Part shown: in pieces, positions 22,558-34,332 of the stretch | Layout of the letters: each line of letters begins with the position of its first letter | How positions within the stretch are numbered: position 1 is the stretch's first letter | NCBI GenBank assembly: GCA_027563935.2 | Contig: CM050453.2 | Location: 64,216,018 to 64,280,017 of the forward strand | DNA from: Costus lasius | Taxonomy: Eukaryota > Streptophyta > Magnoliopsida > Zingiberales > Costaceae | Length of the DNA stretch: 64,000 nucleotides | Direction of reading: 5' to 3' | Position numbers and translations under genes: made by a program | Notes under the pieces: generated by a model | Seen by the model: the letters and a program-made list of their open reading frames with translations, nothing else | What the model was told of the DNA's origin: nothing | The model's database searches: none

Positions 22558-24423
22558 GGTGTTCGTTGCTGCAGTAATCTACAACAATGCAAGAACAGCA
22601 AGGTCAGTATCAATGTTTAGAATCAATCCAGGACTTAAGAAAGATTCTTTTCTCACTATTTTATCTGGCTGAAAAATCCAACAAAACAGCCCGAAAGAGT
22701 AAAACTCTTTTAGTGAGATGGGATCCAGATTTCATACTTGGTCTCCGCGTCCCGCTCAGGCGAGATAAGATGCACAGAGAGTACAAGCACTAATTTCTGG
22801 TAGGCAGTCCCTGCCAATCGCCAACCCGTGCGATTCCCCTTCATCTGGGCAATCCAGCAGACTGTGCCAACTGAGTTGGTACAACACAGTCTCTGATCCC
22901 ACAGATGGCTGCCTCCATATAGCTCATATATGCTCAGTATGTAGCCTACATGGTCAAGCTGACCTGACCTACTCCCTGGACCACCACGTGCTATGCTGAG
23001 CAACGAGAAGCGATAAATCCCTTCTCTGTAGCACGCAGGTGTAATCACACACCGTCTGAAGATAGATGGGCGTGCCCACTGAGTGGGTATAGCACGGCCC
23101 CAACGATAGTCAGAACAGTGAGGTTTCGCGCCAGAAGGCTTACGTGCTTGATATTTTAACGTTGGATTTTAACGGTCTTTTATCTTCTTACTATCATTCA
23201 AATCCTATGGTGATAGCAGAAGAAAAATCATGCAGTTCTAATTATATAAACAATAAGTAGAAAGCATGCTGATCTTATGTGGTAAAAGCCCATTAAGCCT
23301 AGGTTAGACCTTAAGTTAACTTAAGTCTTCACTTGAGCTCTTCTTGGGTTTTTGGCCCAGCCCAGGGCCCTAGCGCCCCACTGCAGCTCAGGTGCGCTCA
23401 CCAGGTAAATGCACCTGTCCTAGGGTCGAACCCTAGACCTCCCACCTGGTCAAGCCACTGCTGCATGCGCCTCTGCCATGTGTGCTCTGTGCTCTTGTCT
23501 GATTAAAATTACAATTTAATCTATCTAGACAAGATTGACACGTAGGTCAATAACACAATTAATTAAAATGTGATGCGCAGATCACAATAATAATAATTTA
23601 CAATTAAATCCAGGCTCGCAGGCCCCAGCACAGCACACATTAAAAGGGCAACCCACATAAGATGAAATAGACACTCATCATGGTATTCAACCAACATGTG
23701 ATCCAATAACAAAATAAAATTTTTGAAAATCCCATTGGAATCAATTTTATTTTTCTTATGTGCCCTACTACCTTACAACGGTCCATTAATAGGGATCCAC
23801 TCATCATGTCTAGTCAGATCCACTGCCCTTGCATGCACCAAGTCCTAACTGACTTGAGTTGACCCAATGGTCAACGATGCATGCCTTGGGCTGAACGACC
23901 CTCATGAGTTCTGGCAAGCGGGTGTGACCCCGGGCCTAACTCATGCGCGTTCACTGGTTGTCTCAACCAGACATCGCTACACGCCTGTCTGCAGTCGACC
24001 TATAGCCACCTCGTGCTTTCGCACAGGTGCCATCTGGTCGACCCATCTAGGCTGTCAGATGGTCTGATCAGACTATTTGGATCTTAACTAGACTATGACT
24101 TCAACCCTAATAACCCATCTAAGGGTTTACAGCAGGCGCATATGTAGATCTAGGTGATAGGCGCACAAGATGTAATGAGTTTTGATAAATACATTCAACA
24201 AGCGCCAACATGAAACAATCATACATGCGCAAACAACTAAATCATGTAGTTTCACATGTTAACATTAGATCTATGCATTAGCGCAAACAAGTTATATCAA
24301 ACATGCGCCAACATCTAATGACAAGCATGTTCTCATGGTGACGATAGATCTACATTATGGCACAAACAAACATCACTCAAAGCAATCATATGATTCATAC
24401 ATCAACCATGCTCTGATACCAAT
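22558..24423 (-). other. Copia-2 untranslated leader
   Basis: Counterpart of 4886-6717. The TTCGA-loop hairpin is at 23420-23436 with stem CTAGGG/CCCTAG. The paired near-palindromes are at 23075-23087 and 22867-22879. The AAAGAGT/ACTCTTT hairpin is near 22695-22712. The primer site reads TGGTATCAGAGC on the minus strand (24410-24421). No coding frame is supported. Confidence 0.7.
24410..24421 (-). other. Copia-2 primer binding site (tRNA-iMet type)
   Basis: TGGTATCAGAGC on the minus strand, two bases from the 5' LTR. Confidence 0.9.
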
Positions 24424-26126
24424 TGTAAGTCCCCTAAAGGGGGGGGGGGGGGGCGAAAACCCTAAAACTTGCGCATATAAACTTTTCTAGGGTTTTAACA
24501 AGATCGCTTGCATGAATATATATGATCAACTTTGATTATGATGCAAAGATCAAGTTAAGATCTTTTACCGTAGCCATGATGAAGGAGGCGACTTGGAAGC
24601 AAGAGGGCGAATTGGCTCTCCTCCTAAGAAGACGCACACTAGATGAGAGATGGCTACCTCTTTGGACGTTCCTTGTGCTAGCAAGGATCTCCAAATTTCC
24701 TTGTCGTGTGAAGAAGATGAGATGAATCCTCTTGATGGCCTATCCTCTTTTTTTTTTTCGTCAAGGAAGAAGACACCACGATGATAGCTTCACAACTCGA
24801 GAAGGGGGCGAACACGTTACAACATGGAGACGTTTTTCTTTTTTTTTTGAAAACCGAACTCCAAAAATAGCAAGTCTTCAAAGCTTCATGCGTTCACCTC
24901 AAGTGAACCATCGAAACTCCCCTCCTCATTGAACCATACGTTCACATAGGTGAATGGGTTCAATTGCAATCGGTTCAAAAGGATTTGGTACAAAGACCAA
25001 ATCAAACCAAGCCAAGCCATGGTCTAAATCTATATGAACCATGAAGGTTCAAGATCTAACCGTTCATCTCTAGATGTACTTGATCTCACCGATCTAGCAT
25101 CACTACTCTCGATCGAAGCTTACCGATCTCAAGCCCTAATCAATCAAACATGATCAGACCAGATCTCACTTACAATCAGAGTTTAAACTCCTTTAAACTG
25201 AACCAAAACAATTCAGTCCACACGATCTGACTTAAGTAAGCCATATCATCAAATTGTGCGACCCTGAGGGTTTCCCTTAAATGTCGGTAACGATAACTTA
25301 CGTTATCACGATCAGTGAGGGGTATCTAGCAACACATCACTGTCTCCCGATATAAAGGAAAGAGTCTTCCAAGACTACACCCAAACCATAGCACAAGTGT
25401 GAATCCACTTCACTAGACATACATGTTTCCTTTGCCACTGGATGTTCTTATTGGACAAGCGTGTCAAGCTTGTAACTCCAATATGATGAGCATGATTAGA
25501 TCAGATGAACATAGTCATCTGGGTATGGCCATACACTTTATCAATCATCTCATCCAGGGGGCCCCTTTAGAACATCACTCTCCTAAACAAGGAGACGGCA
25601 ATCCTTTATCTATCACTAGTGTCCTAACCTGACTCATGATCATTATCCAAGATAGTCTATAACCATTATGTTTCAAATGATATTGAACTACCTCAAAACA
25701 ATGACAATCATCATTTAGAAACACAAGTGATCTCAAGTCAGAGGAAGTATGCCACTTGTTCACATACAAGGATTATTCACATTGTGGCAAGCAATTGAAC
25801 ATCCTAGTAGGGTCTGTCCAGTACATGCAATGTACCTATGAGTCTACATCTTATTCCATGCTCGAAGCATCCTATAAGATTAGAACACATATTAGTCTCA
25901 ATCATATCAAGGCTGTCTCATGTTCACCAAGATATCTCGACTAAGGACAATACTGCATGTCAGCCAAGCTGAACAGCATTGAGACATTATTCAGAAGTGT
26001 ACATATTGCAGCAGATGATGTAACAAACTGAATAACAACCATTGCCTTTATAAACATAAGAGTTTATACATGATACTGAAAGAATCCCTAGGCCTCAAAC
26101 ATTAGCCTTAAGGGCATACCCCAACA
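24424..26126 (-). repeat. Copia-2 5' LTR
   Basis: 1703 bases. The G run next to the LTR end is 15 long (24439-24453), against ten in the partner. The rest is nearly identical to 15246-16947. Followed by TSD TCACA. Confidence 0.95.
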
Positions 26127-26131
26127 TCACA

Positions 26132-26906
26132 GGCATAAACAATTTCATCATCAAGAAAATCATACTATCAACAGAATTTTCAGAAATAGACCATACTATA
26201 ACATTACAGCATAAAACCATAACAAGAGAAAATTTTGCTTACATCCATTCATAAATAAATTCATACAATCCATCATGCATCAATATGCACCCACAAGGTG
26301 CTCAATATCAACATAATATCAATCATTATACAACCCAATCGAATCATGATAAAGTCAAGTAAAAACAAGGTAAGATAGCATTAGCGTACACAAGAAGCTT
26401 GAAGGAGTCATCTTTCCAAAACTCCTCTCATCAGCATTGGATCCAATCTCCACTGTGTCCTCGGCTTTGACCCCCCTTTTTTTATGAAAAAATACGGTAC
26501 TGTAAAAATGGTTACGGCACTGCCGTAATTTTTGTAAAAGTTCGAAACTCCCGGGCCGAAAATCACTCAAAAATATGGTACATGAAAAGACTTATGATAC
26601 TACCGTACTATGAGCCAAATCTTGGAAACTTTATGTATGAAAATTTCACGAAATTACGGCCCATAAAACTCATTAAGGTAGTGCCATAAAATCGATAAAA
26701 CTTTCTGGTCAAAAACTGACCGAAATTATGGCCCATAATTTGTATTACGACGGTGCCGTATTTTTATACCAACCTCAATTTTACCTACAAAAGGAGAAGA
26801 AAAATTAACTCCAAAAATAAACTAAAATAGAAGAAACTAAGTTAAGTAAGAGTGCTTGGGTTGCCTCCCAAGAAGCACTAATTTAAAGGTCTTTAGCTTG
26901 ACCGTT
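26132..26906 (-). other. Gypsy A 3' untranslated region, proximal part
   Basis: Non-coding sequence just downstream of A's integrase. It holds a palindrome cluster (about 26495-26765) like those of the LTRs. At 26858-26875, just past the integrase stop, is the block GGGAGGCAACCC on the minus strand. The same block follows the acidic frame of Gypsy B at 37670-37682, which fixes the homologous end point of the coding part in both elements. Confidence 0.7.
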
Positions 26907-28287
26907 CTACACTCGGATTTGATCGTGGTTCATCAAGATATAATTTTTTTTCCTTTCTTCAATCAGTTCTTCTTGATAATAATGCTTTAATCTCTGATTG
27001 TTAACCTTAAACTCTCCTGTCTCATTACTCCATATGTCCATAGCTCCGTAGGGGTAAGGTTTTTTTACCTGAAAAGGTCCAGACCATCGAGACTTAAGTT
27101 TACTAGGAAAAAGTCTCAATCTAGAATTGAATAAAAGAATAAAGTCACTTGGTTGGAATTCCTTTCTCAAAATATGTCGATCATGCCACCTTTTAGTCCT
27201 CTCCTTATAAATTCTTGCATTTTCATAAGCAGAGAGTCTAATCTCGTCTAGCTCGTTCAATTGTAACCTCCGTTTTTCACCCGCGTTCTTTAAGTTACAG
27301 TTTAGTGCTTTGATTGCCCAGAACGCCCTATGTTCAATCTCTACAGGTAGATGACAAGATTTACCATAAACCAATTGAAAAGCAGATATACCTATTGGTG
27401 TTTTAAAAGCAGTCCGGTAGGCCCATAGTGCATCATCAAGTTTGAATGCCCAGTCTTTTCTCGTGCACGATACTGTCTTTTCTAAAATTCCCTTGATTTC
27501 TCTGTTCGATATCTCAACTTGTCCACTTGTTTGGGGGTGATAGGGTGTTGCAACTCTATGATTTACCCCATACTTCTTAAGCAAGGTAGAGAATTATGTT
27601 CTATGAAATGTGAGCCTCCATCACTAATTACTACTCATGGTGTCCCAAATCGCGGAAAGATAATCTTTTTGAACAGTTTAACAACAACTCTAGAATCATT
27701 AGTGGGAGAAGCAAGAGCCTCAACCCACTCTAAACATAATCAACTGCCACAAGTATGTATTTGTTACCTCTAGAAGATGGAAAAGGTCCCATGAAATCTA
27801 TCCCCCAAACATCAAATATCTCAACCTCAAGAATAGTGGACAGTGGCATCTCAAGTCTTCTATTAATGTTCCATGTCTTTTGACATCTATCACAAGATAA
27901 AATAAATTTTCTACCATCTTTAAAAATTGAAGGTCAATAAAATCCTAATTGCAAAACTTTGAAAGCAGTTTTCTCAGTACTAGCATGCCCTCCATAAGAG
28001 GATCCATGACACTAAAATAATATATCTGTGATTTCCTCTTCAAGTATACATCTTCTAAAAATTCCATCTGAACACCTCCTAAAAACATAAGGCTCATCCC
28101 AAAAATAATTCTTTACCTCAGCTAAGAATCTCTTCTTTCTTTGATAACTTAGATCAGGAGGACAAACATTAGCTACTAGGTAATTTACTATATCAGCATA
28201 CCAAGCAGCTCTGATTTGTTCAATGGCCAAGAGTTGTTCTTCAGGAAATGAATCATTAATTACATCATTCTTTTCAGCATCTACCAT
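26907..28287 (-). pseudogene. pol: Gypsy A integrase remnant
   Basis: Integrase of the Athila/Tat-like element; it would insert the cDNA. Reading the minus strand from 28287: a spacer (SFPEEQLLAIEQIRAAWYAD), then the HHCC finger near 28010-27890 (CHGS...GGHA...CDRCQ), broken by a stop at 28012. Next come core pieces around 27830-27590 (GIDFMGPF; SDGGSHF) with stops and frame changes. Finally 27584-26907 is open for 225 codons: [16 protein letters not shown] carries the third catalytic acid (E), and [10 protein letters not shown] is the GPF/Y-type C-terminal module. No single frame spans the domain, so it is inactive. The C-terminal third is the best-preserved part of A. Confidence 0.88.
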
Positions 28288-29700
28288 TATCCTTAAAAGA
28301 TGATCTACAATAAAGCTTTCTGATCCTTTTTTTATCTTTGATTTCTAAATCAAATTCTTGCAAGTGTAAAATCTATCTAAGCAAGCATGGTTTACTATCC
28401 TTTTTCTGCATTAAGTACTTCACCGCTGCATGATCAGTATACACCACCACTTTAGAATTAATCAAGTATGATCTAAATTTATCAAAGGCAAACACTATGG
28501 CTAAAAGTTCTTTCTTGGTGGTGGTGTAATTCCTCCGTGTCTCATCCAAAGTCCTACTAGTATAATGAATAACATAAGGTTTTTTTCTCTTTTCTCCGTC
28601 CTAAAACTGCTCCTATTACATAATCACTAGTATCACACATGAGCTCAAAGGGTAAATCCCAATCTGGATGTTGAATGATAGATGCTGAAAACAAAGCCTT
28701 TTTTAATTCCTGAAAGGCAGATAAACAATCTTCATCAAAAGAAAATTTAACATCTTTACAAAGTAAAATTGTAAGAGGTCTAGCAAGTTTAGAGAAATCC
28801 TTAATGAATCACCGGTAGAATCCTACATGTCCTAAAAACCTTCGGACCTCCTTTACAGTAGTGGGTGGCTCTAATTTTTCTATCACCTCGACTTTTGCTT
28901 TGTCAACTTCAATCCCTCTCTCTAAAATCAAATGCCCCAAAACTATCCCTTGCCTAACCATAAAATGATATTTTTCCCAATTGAGCACAAGGTTCGTTTA
29001 TTCACACCGCTGCAAAACTTGAGATAAATTAGACAAACAATAAATAAAAGAAAAACCATATACGGTGAAATGGTCTATAAATACATCCAAAAAGTCCTCA
29101 ATAAAGTCAGAAAAAAAAGCAATCATACACCTCTGAAAAGTATCAGGTGCATTACATAAACTAAAAGGCATTCTCCTATATGCAAAAGTACCATACGGGC
29201 AAGTGAAAGTAGTCTTATCTTGGTCATCAAGATGTATAGGAATTTGGAAAAACCCAGAATATCCATCTAAGAAACAAAAGTGAGAATGGTTTGCAAGCCT
29301 TTCAACCATTGATCAATAAAAGGTAAGGGAAAATGGTCTTTCCCAGTAGCAGCATTCAATTTTCTATAATCTATGCACATGCGCTAACTAGTTACCGTTC
29401 TAACAGGAATCAATTCATTGTCTTTATTTTTCATAACAATTACCCCTCCTTTCTTAGGAACACAATGTACAGGACTTACCCATTTACTGTTAGAGATAGG
29501 ATAGATAATACGTGCATCACGTCAATACAGAACCTCCTTCTTCATAACTTATGTCATAGAGGGGTTAAGTCTCCTTTGAAAATCTACATGTGACTTGTGT
29601 TCCTCTTCCATCAAGATCCTGTGCATACAAAAAGAGGGGTTAATTCCCTTTAAGTCATCAATTGTGTACCCAATTATCTTCCTATGAATCCTTAATTATT
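28288..29700 (-). pseudogene. pol: Gypsy A reverse transcriptase / RNase H remnant
   Basis: Degenerate RT and RNase H. RT start motifs lie at about 29480-29300 on the minus strand (WVSPV...PKKGG, then MCIDYRKLNAAT). The 29309-28998 segment is open for 103 codons and includes CFLDGYSGFFQIPI and TFAYRRMPFSLCNAPDTFQRCM. The polymerase acid pair, expected as F/Y-x-D-D before F-S-V-Y-G, reads F-I-D-H, so a catalytic Asp is lost. The RNase H region (CDASDY...[10 protein letters not shown]) is recognisable at about 28660-28390. Stops and frame changes interrupt it throughout. Confidence 0.85.
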
Positions 29701-30270
29701 TGAGAAGCAAATCTGTCTCCCTTTTTCCATGCTGTGCTTCAACAATGACAGGGTAAGTAGAATCAAGACCAAGAAATTCATAATGAAGGTTATTAGGTAA
29801 AGCCTTAAGTTCTACTTTTAGAGCTTTCTCTTCTTCACTTTTTTTTTATCATCACAAACAATGCAATCTAATAATTCATTAATTTCAAAACTGGTGCCTA
29901 CATTAGAATCAAGAACAGAATCTAAATCAGAATCATATTAAGAGGTTTTAACAAATAAATCACTAAGATCATAGACAGTATCATCTACAACATGTATACT
30001 ACAACAAGATCTATAATTTGATGGGTTTTTCATGGCCTCATTCAAGTCATACTCAATTCTTTCATCTCCAATGTTAAGTGTAAGTTTACCATTCTTTACA
30101 TCAATAATCACTCCTATTGTGACTAAGAACGGTCTACCAAGTATGATAGGGATCTTTGCATCTTCCTACATTTCAAGAACTACAAAATATGCTAGAATGA
30201 AATACTTACCTACTTAGATAGGCACATCTTCCAGAATCCCTATATGATACTTAACTGAACAATCGGCAAG

Positions 30271-30600
30271 CTACAAAGATATTGAAGTTGGTTTAAGCTC
30301 TCCCATGTCCAATTTCTTGCAAATAGATAATGGCATTAGACTTACACTAGCACCTAAATCACATAAGGCTCGGTCAAAAGTCGTACTCCCAATAAAACAA
30401 GGAATAGAGAAACTACCTGGATCCTTTAATTTTGGTGGCAGTTTATTCTGGATAATAGTACTACACTCCTCAGTTAAAGCCACAGTACTATAGTACTCTC
30501 TCTTTCTTTTATTAGACAAAATTTCTTTCAAAAATTTAGCATATGTGGGCATTTGAGATAAAGCTTCAGTAAATGGAATATTAATATAAAGCTTTTTCAA
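30271..30600 (-). pseudogene. pol: Gypsy A aspartic protease remnant
   Basis: 109 open codons on the minus strand. The motif ALCDLGASVSLMPLS contains the D-x-G-A catalytic signature typical of Athila/Tat-type retropepsins, preceded by PGSFSIPCFIG, the usual substrate-flap-side block. The segment is bounded by stops on both sides, so it is detached from gag and RT. Downstream, 30240-29700 still shows protease-to-RT linker sequence with many stops. Confidence 0.85.
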
Positions 30601-30744
30601 GACATCAAGAAATTTCTCAAATTGTTTGTCTAATTTTGCTTGAACTAATCTCTAGGGAAAGGGTATAGTTGGCCTATATGGTGCAGGTGAACTAGGTCTA
30701 GGAATGTCTGGCTGACATGGCTCATCACCTTTAGGTTTATCACC

Positions 30745-31889
30745 CTAGTGAGGTAACAAACTAGTTTGGGACTGCCCATGCACAGGAGATTTTTCCAAGT
30801 CTAGTTCATTGTTATGTTCAGTATTAGGCTCTTCTTCATTATCCTCAACTATCCTTTTTGGTTCATCTAATTGCCTCCCACTCCTAGTAATTACAGCATT
30901 ACAGTGTTCTCTAAGGTTTAATTCAGGTTTAACACGTATTTGGTCTTCTAAGGTTTTATTGTGAGCTGCTAAAGATCCTACTTGAGAAGTAAGATGACTA
31001 ACCATTCCCTTAAGATCTTCAATCTCTTTATTTTGATTTGTCATAAATTTATTTTGATTAGCCATAAACTTTTCAAGCATGGACTCTACACTAGAAGAAT
31101 TTACCTTTTCAGTCAGGGTTCGCCATCCATCACTCTCATTCTTACCTTGTTGATGATAATATAGCATTCCGTCTTCAGTAGTCCATTGGTTATGGTTCAG
31201 GCCATCTCCTCAACAGTCAGTCGGGTGTTATAAAATAAGCCATTATAAAATGTATGAATTAGAACCCAATTTTCAAGGCCATGGTGAGGAAACTTCCGTT
31301 GTAATTCGTTGAAATGCTCCCATGCCTCGCTAAAAGACTCGCCATCCCGCTGTGCAAAACTTGTAATCTGGTTTCTCAACTGGATCGTTTTGCAGGGTGG
31401 AAAGTACTTCATTAAGAAAGAATTTGACAATTGATCCCATGTAGTGAAGGTACCGGTAGGTCGAGATTGTAGCCAAGAACGTGCTCAGTCCCTGAGAGAA
31501 AAAGGAAACAATCTTAGTTTTAATGCATCATCAGAAACATCATTAATTTTAATGGTGTCACAATATTCAAGGAAGAGATATAAATGTTGATAAGGATCTT
31601 CAAATGGTAATCCTCCGAACTGATTTTGTTGTATCATAGATAGGAAAGCCGGCTTGATTTCAAAATTATTAGCTTCGATAGCTGGTCTGGCAATGCAAAA
31701 GTGTATTTCCCGTGGATTAGGGGCTGCATAGTCCCTAAGTGATCTCTGTTCTGCCATGTTTACTTCTTCTTCTTGTCTCTCTTCAAAACTAAATTTCTTG
31801 CGCAGTCTAAGAGTTTTATTTATCTCAGGGTCTAAAGGAACTAGAGGGCCTGATCTAAGATTCCTACGCATGCAAAGTAGACAGATCAA
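30745..31889 (-). pseudogene. gag: Gypsy A gag remnant
   Basis: Three open pieces. 31889-31485 (134 codons) has the N-terminal RRNLRSGPLVPLDPEI block of Athila/Tat Gag and the capsid start. A TGA at 31485-31487 separates it from 31430-31197, which carries the capsid core (FLMKYFPP...LRNQITSFAQRDGESFSEAWEHFNELQRKFPHHG). 31167-30745 has a predicted coiled coil (MLEKFMANQNKF...IEDLKGMVSHLTSQVGSL) and ends in an acidic stretch NELDLEKSP. The last two features align with the Gag-like frame of Gypsy B. No CCHC knuckle was found in A; it appears to be lost between the second and third pieces. Confidence 0.85.
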
Positions 31890-31969
31890 ATAAACTCAAT
31901 ATATGCAGAAAAACAGAAAATAAATAAAACCTAGTCTAGCAATACTTTCAATATTGACAAAAACCAAGG

Positions 31970-31987
31970 TCCCCGGCAATGGCGCCA
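31970..31987 (-). other. Gypsy A primer binding site
   Basis: On the minus strand it reads TGGCGCCATTGCCGGGGA, the 18-base site typical of plant Athila/Tat elements (usually assigned to tRNA-Asp). It is nine bases downstream of the 5' LTR. Confidence 0.85.
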
Positions 31988-31996
31988 AAAACTTCT

Positions 31997-33699
31997 TGTG
32001 TCCCGCAAGTGCACGGATACTCAAAATAATAAATAAGATATCGAACCACAGAGACCTCATTTGTCAAGCACTAAATAATCAATTTCTCACTAGCATGGCA
32101 TTCGAAAATGATGAAAGCAAACTATCAAAAATTACACGAAAAAGTTAGAGAGAGAAACTGGGACTAGGGTTTCATCCACCTTAATTTCTATGACTAGATA
32201 TAAATAAGTGCTCGTCAGTTTATTCTTTTTACGATAAAGATAAAATTTACTTTATAAAGAAATCATCCCGCTTTCGCGTAGACAATTTACAAAGAACCAA
32301 TTCTCACTTTCGCGTAGGATTTATTCAATGCTAAGGTCAAGTAAATCATTGACAAAGAACTCAAATATCACTTTCGTGCATCCAAATTTTAAATCAATCA
32401 TCTCAAGTGAAAACTAAATACTTTCATACTTTAATTTTCATAGGTTCTGCTTACGGTTCACCAACGATCCGATACTTAATTTCTTACAGTATCATCATGT
32501 TTATTTCAATAACTCAATATTAGATCAGATTATCAATCATAGCAAGAAACTTCTAAAATCTAGAAATAAGAACAAACCTAATTTCTTACGATGAGTTCCT
32601 AAATCTCAATTTTAGGGTTCCAAGTTTTCGCAAGTCACTTTTCAGTCCATATCGCAAAAACTCTAAATCATGCTGATAATATAAAACTATGGAGAATTAA
32701 GGGCAATCATCACATAAGTAGAATTATCATAGTAAGATTATCCTGACGAAATAAAAATCATCTAGTCATTAAGAAATTAAGGGGATTACACCCCCATGTC
32801 CCAAAAAGTGTTTAAGCTAGCATAGTTGAAGAATTACAATAAACCATGGTTTTGCATGATCAGAAATTGAAGAGAAAGAAGAAATTCAACTAACAGCACG
32901 GTTGTAATGAAAATTACAGCCGTAATTTCGAGTATGAACAGTGGCGACGATGCTTCTTTTGTTTATTTCTCCTCCGATTGATCTCCTTTCGCTCTAAACC
33001 TTCTGGGGTATGTTTTCCTCCTCTAGGCGCAGCTTCCCTTCAAATTTCACGGTCGAAGATGCACTGTACACTTCGTGGCGGCGAAACCTAGGGCGATAGT
33101 GAAGATCACGATTGCTCTCTCGGACGTGGATCAAAATTGGGGCTTTTTGTGTCTGTATCTTCTCCTCGGTCTGATGAGTATTTTCCTTTTTATGGATCTC
33201 AAATTGATGGTCCAGATCGTCCGCAATCATCCGCGCAAGAATCAGGCTTCAAAAAGTATAGAAAAATCGGCCGCCATGGTTAGAATTGCGGCCGTGAAAA
33301 TCTTTACGGCAGTGTCGTAATGACTGCAGAGTTCTTCTATATAGAATTCGACCAGAATTATGGCCCATAATTTACATTACTACAGTACCGAAATTCCTAC
33401 AAATTTTTCTGGTCTGAAATCGCCTCAAAATACGGCCTGTAATATTGTTTATGGCGGTGCCGTAAAGTCTATAAACCTTCTATACGAAAATTGACCCAAA
33501 ATATGACAGTGCTCTGAAATTATGGTAATGCCATGGTTTGTTCTGTAGGTGCAGTGAAACCACGGTACCGTAATATTAATTACAGCCTTGTCGTAATATG
33601 GTATGAAGCTTTTAATTGCGTGAAATTTGGCATGCAATCTTCTCATGATGATGGGAATTCATCTATGCATCTGAATTTTCTTGAGAACGCCTTAAAATA
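31997..33699 (-). repeat. Gypsy A 5' LTR, start truncated
   Basis: Aligns with 1406-3100 but stops at the shared CTTAAAATA. About 150 bases that should begin the LTR are missing and LTR C begins instead. CpG-containing motifs such as CACTTTCGCGTAGG are better kept than in the 3' LTR. Contains palindromes at about 32895-32930 and 33295-33600. Confidence 0.85.
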
Positions 33700-34076
33700 A
33701 TTGGAGTCCTAATTGGATTAGGACTTGCGCCCATACCCCATTAGGAAACTTCTATCATGCTTTAACATGGTCTTTGCGATTTGATAGGAAGTTTACCACA
33801 TTAAGAAGGTGTTAGGTGCATGCTTGCTTAGGCAAGGCATTGGCGCATGTGGATGAAAGATTTAATGAAGTTATTTGATTAAATAAACTCCTCATTCAAA
33901 CCAAAATTGCCTAGACCTTCCTAATTACCCTAACCACCTCTTAGTGCTATAAAAGAACCACCTAGCCGCCCCCCTCTTGAGACTAATTCTCTTGAAGGCG
34001 TGGAGACTTGTAGAGAGGCAAAAGGCTTAGGGTTCTTGGATCTTTCCTCCTCATCTTCCATCAAGGCCGAAGTCAT
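33700..34076 (+). repeat. LTR C, 5' part (truncated start)
   Basis: U3-side part of a Copia-type LTR. Its other half is at 42210-42592, separated by Gypsy B. It shares the block CTAATTGGATTAGGACTTGCGC and the TATA context with reverse LTR D (45700-45730 and 43250-43290). Compared with D it lacks the first part of the LTR, so the junction with Gypsy A at 33699/33700 is a deletion or rearrangement breakpoint. GTCAT at 34072-34076 is the left TSD of Gypsy B. Confidence 0.75.
33948..33957 (+). promoter_or_regulatory. Probable TATA box of LTR C
   Basis: CTATAAAAGA, preceded by CCCTAACCACC. The related LTR D has CTATAAAATA after CCCTAACCGCC in the equivalent place. Confidence 0.55.
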
Positions 34077-34332
34077 TGATGACACCAAAATATATAGTAA
34101 TTTTTGTGCCATTTTAAGAGTGTTTTTGTGTCATATTCATAGACTTTGCTTATTTTTATGCCTTTTTTTTATCAATATTTGCGGAATCTACACTCTTTTC
34201 TGTTTTTGATGATTTTCAGGCAAAAAGGCACGTTTTTCAATCGATTTTGAGCAAACTAGATGCATAATTGAATTCACAACGTCAAGAGGGGATCACACGT
34301 TAAATTTCAGAAGAATCAGAGCTTCAGAGCAA

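Larger units (their letters stand above)
15246..26126 (-). mobile_element. Copia-2, full-length, carrying a nested solo LTR
   Basis: Minus-strand Ty1/Copia element with TSD TCACA at 15241-15245 and 26127-26131. LTRs: 24424-26126 (5') and 15246-16947 (3'). It belongs with Copia-3 by its gag start (ACG instead of ATG) and by integrase wording (NKKRIKRLHDHG). It is interrupted between protease and integrase by a 1.7-kb solo Copia LTR with its own TSD. By eye the two LTRs differ at about eight to ten places plus the length of a poly-G run (10 versus 15). Confidence 0.95.
1406..33699 (-). mobile_element. Gypsy element A (Athila/Tat-like), degenerate host of nested insertions
   Basis: Old Ty3/Gypsy element on the minus strand. 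Reading the minus strand from the right: 5' LTR (31997-33699, start missing), primer site (31970-31987), gag (31889 leftward), protease, RT/RNase H, integrase (ending 26907), a 3' UTR, then the 3' LTR (12376-12322 joined to 3193-1406). Copia-1, a solo Gypsy LTR and Copia-2 have been inserted into it, each with a matching 5-bp TSD. The two LTRs differ at roughly one site in twelve over the part compared by eye, mostly CG to TG/CA. All coding domains carry stops or frame breaks. The left 5-mer is ATTGT at 1401-1405, but the right end is lost, so no TSD can be confirmed. Confidence 0.85.
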
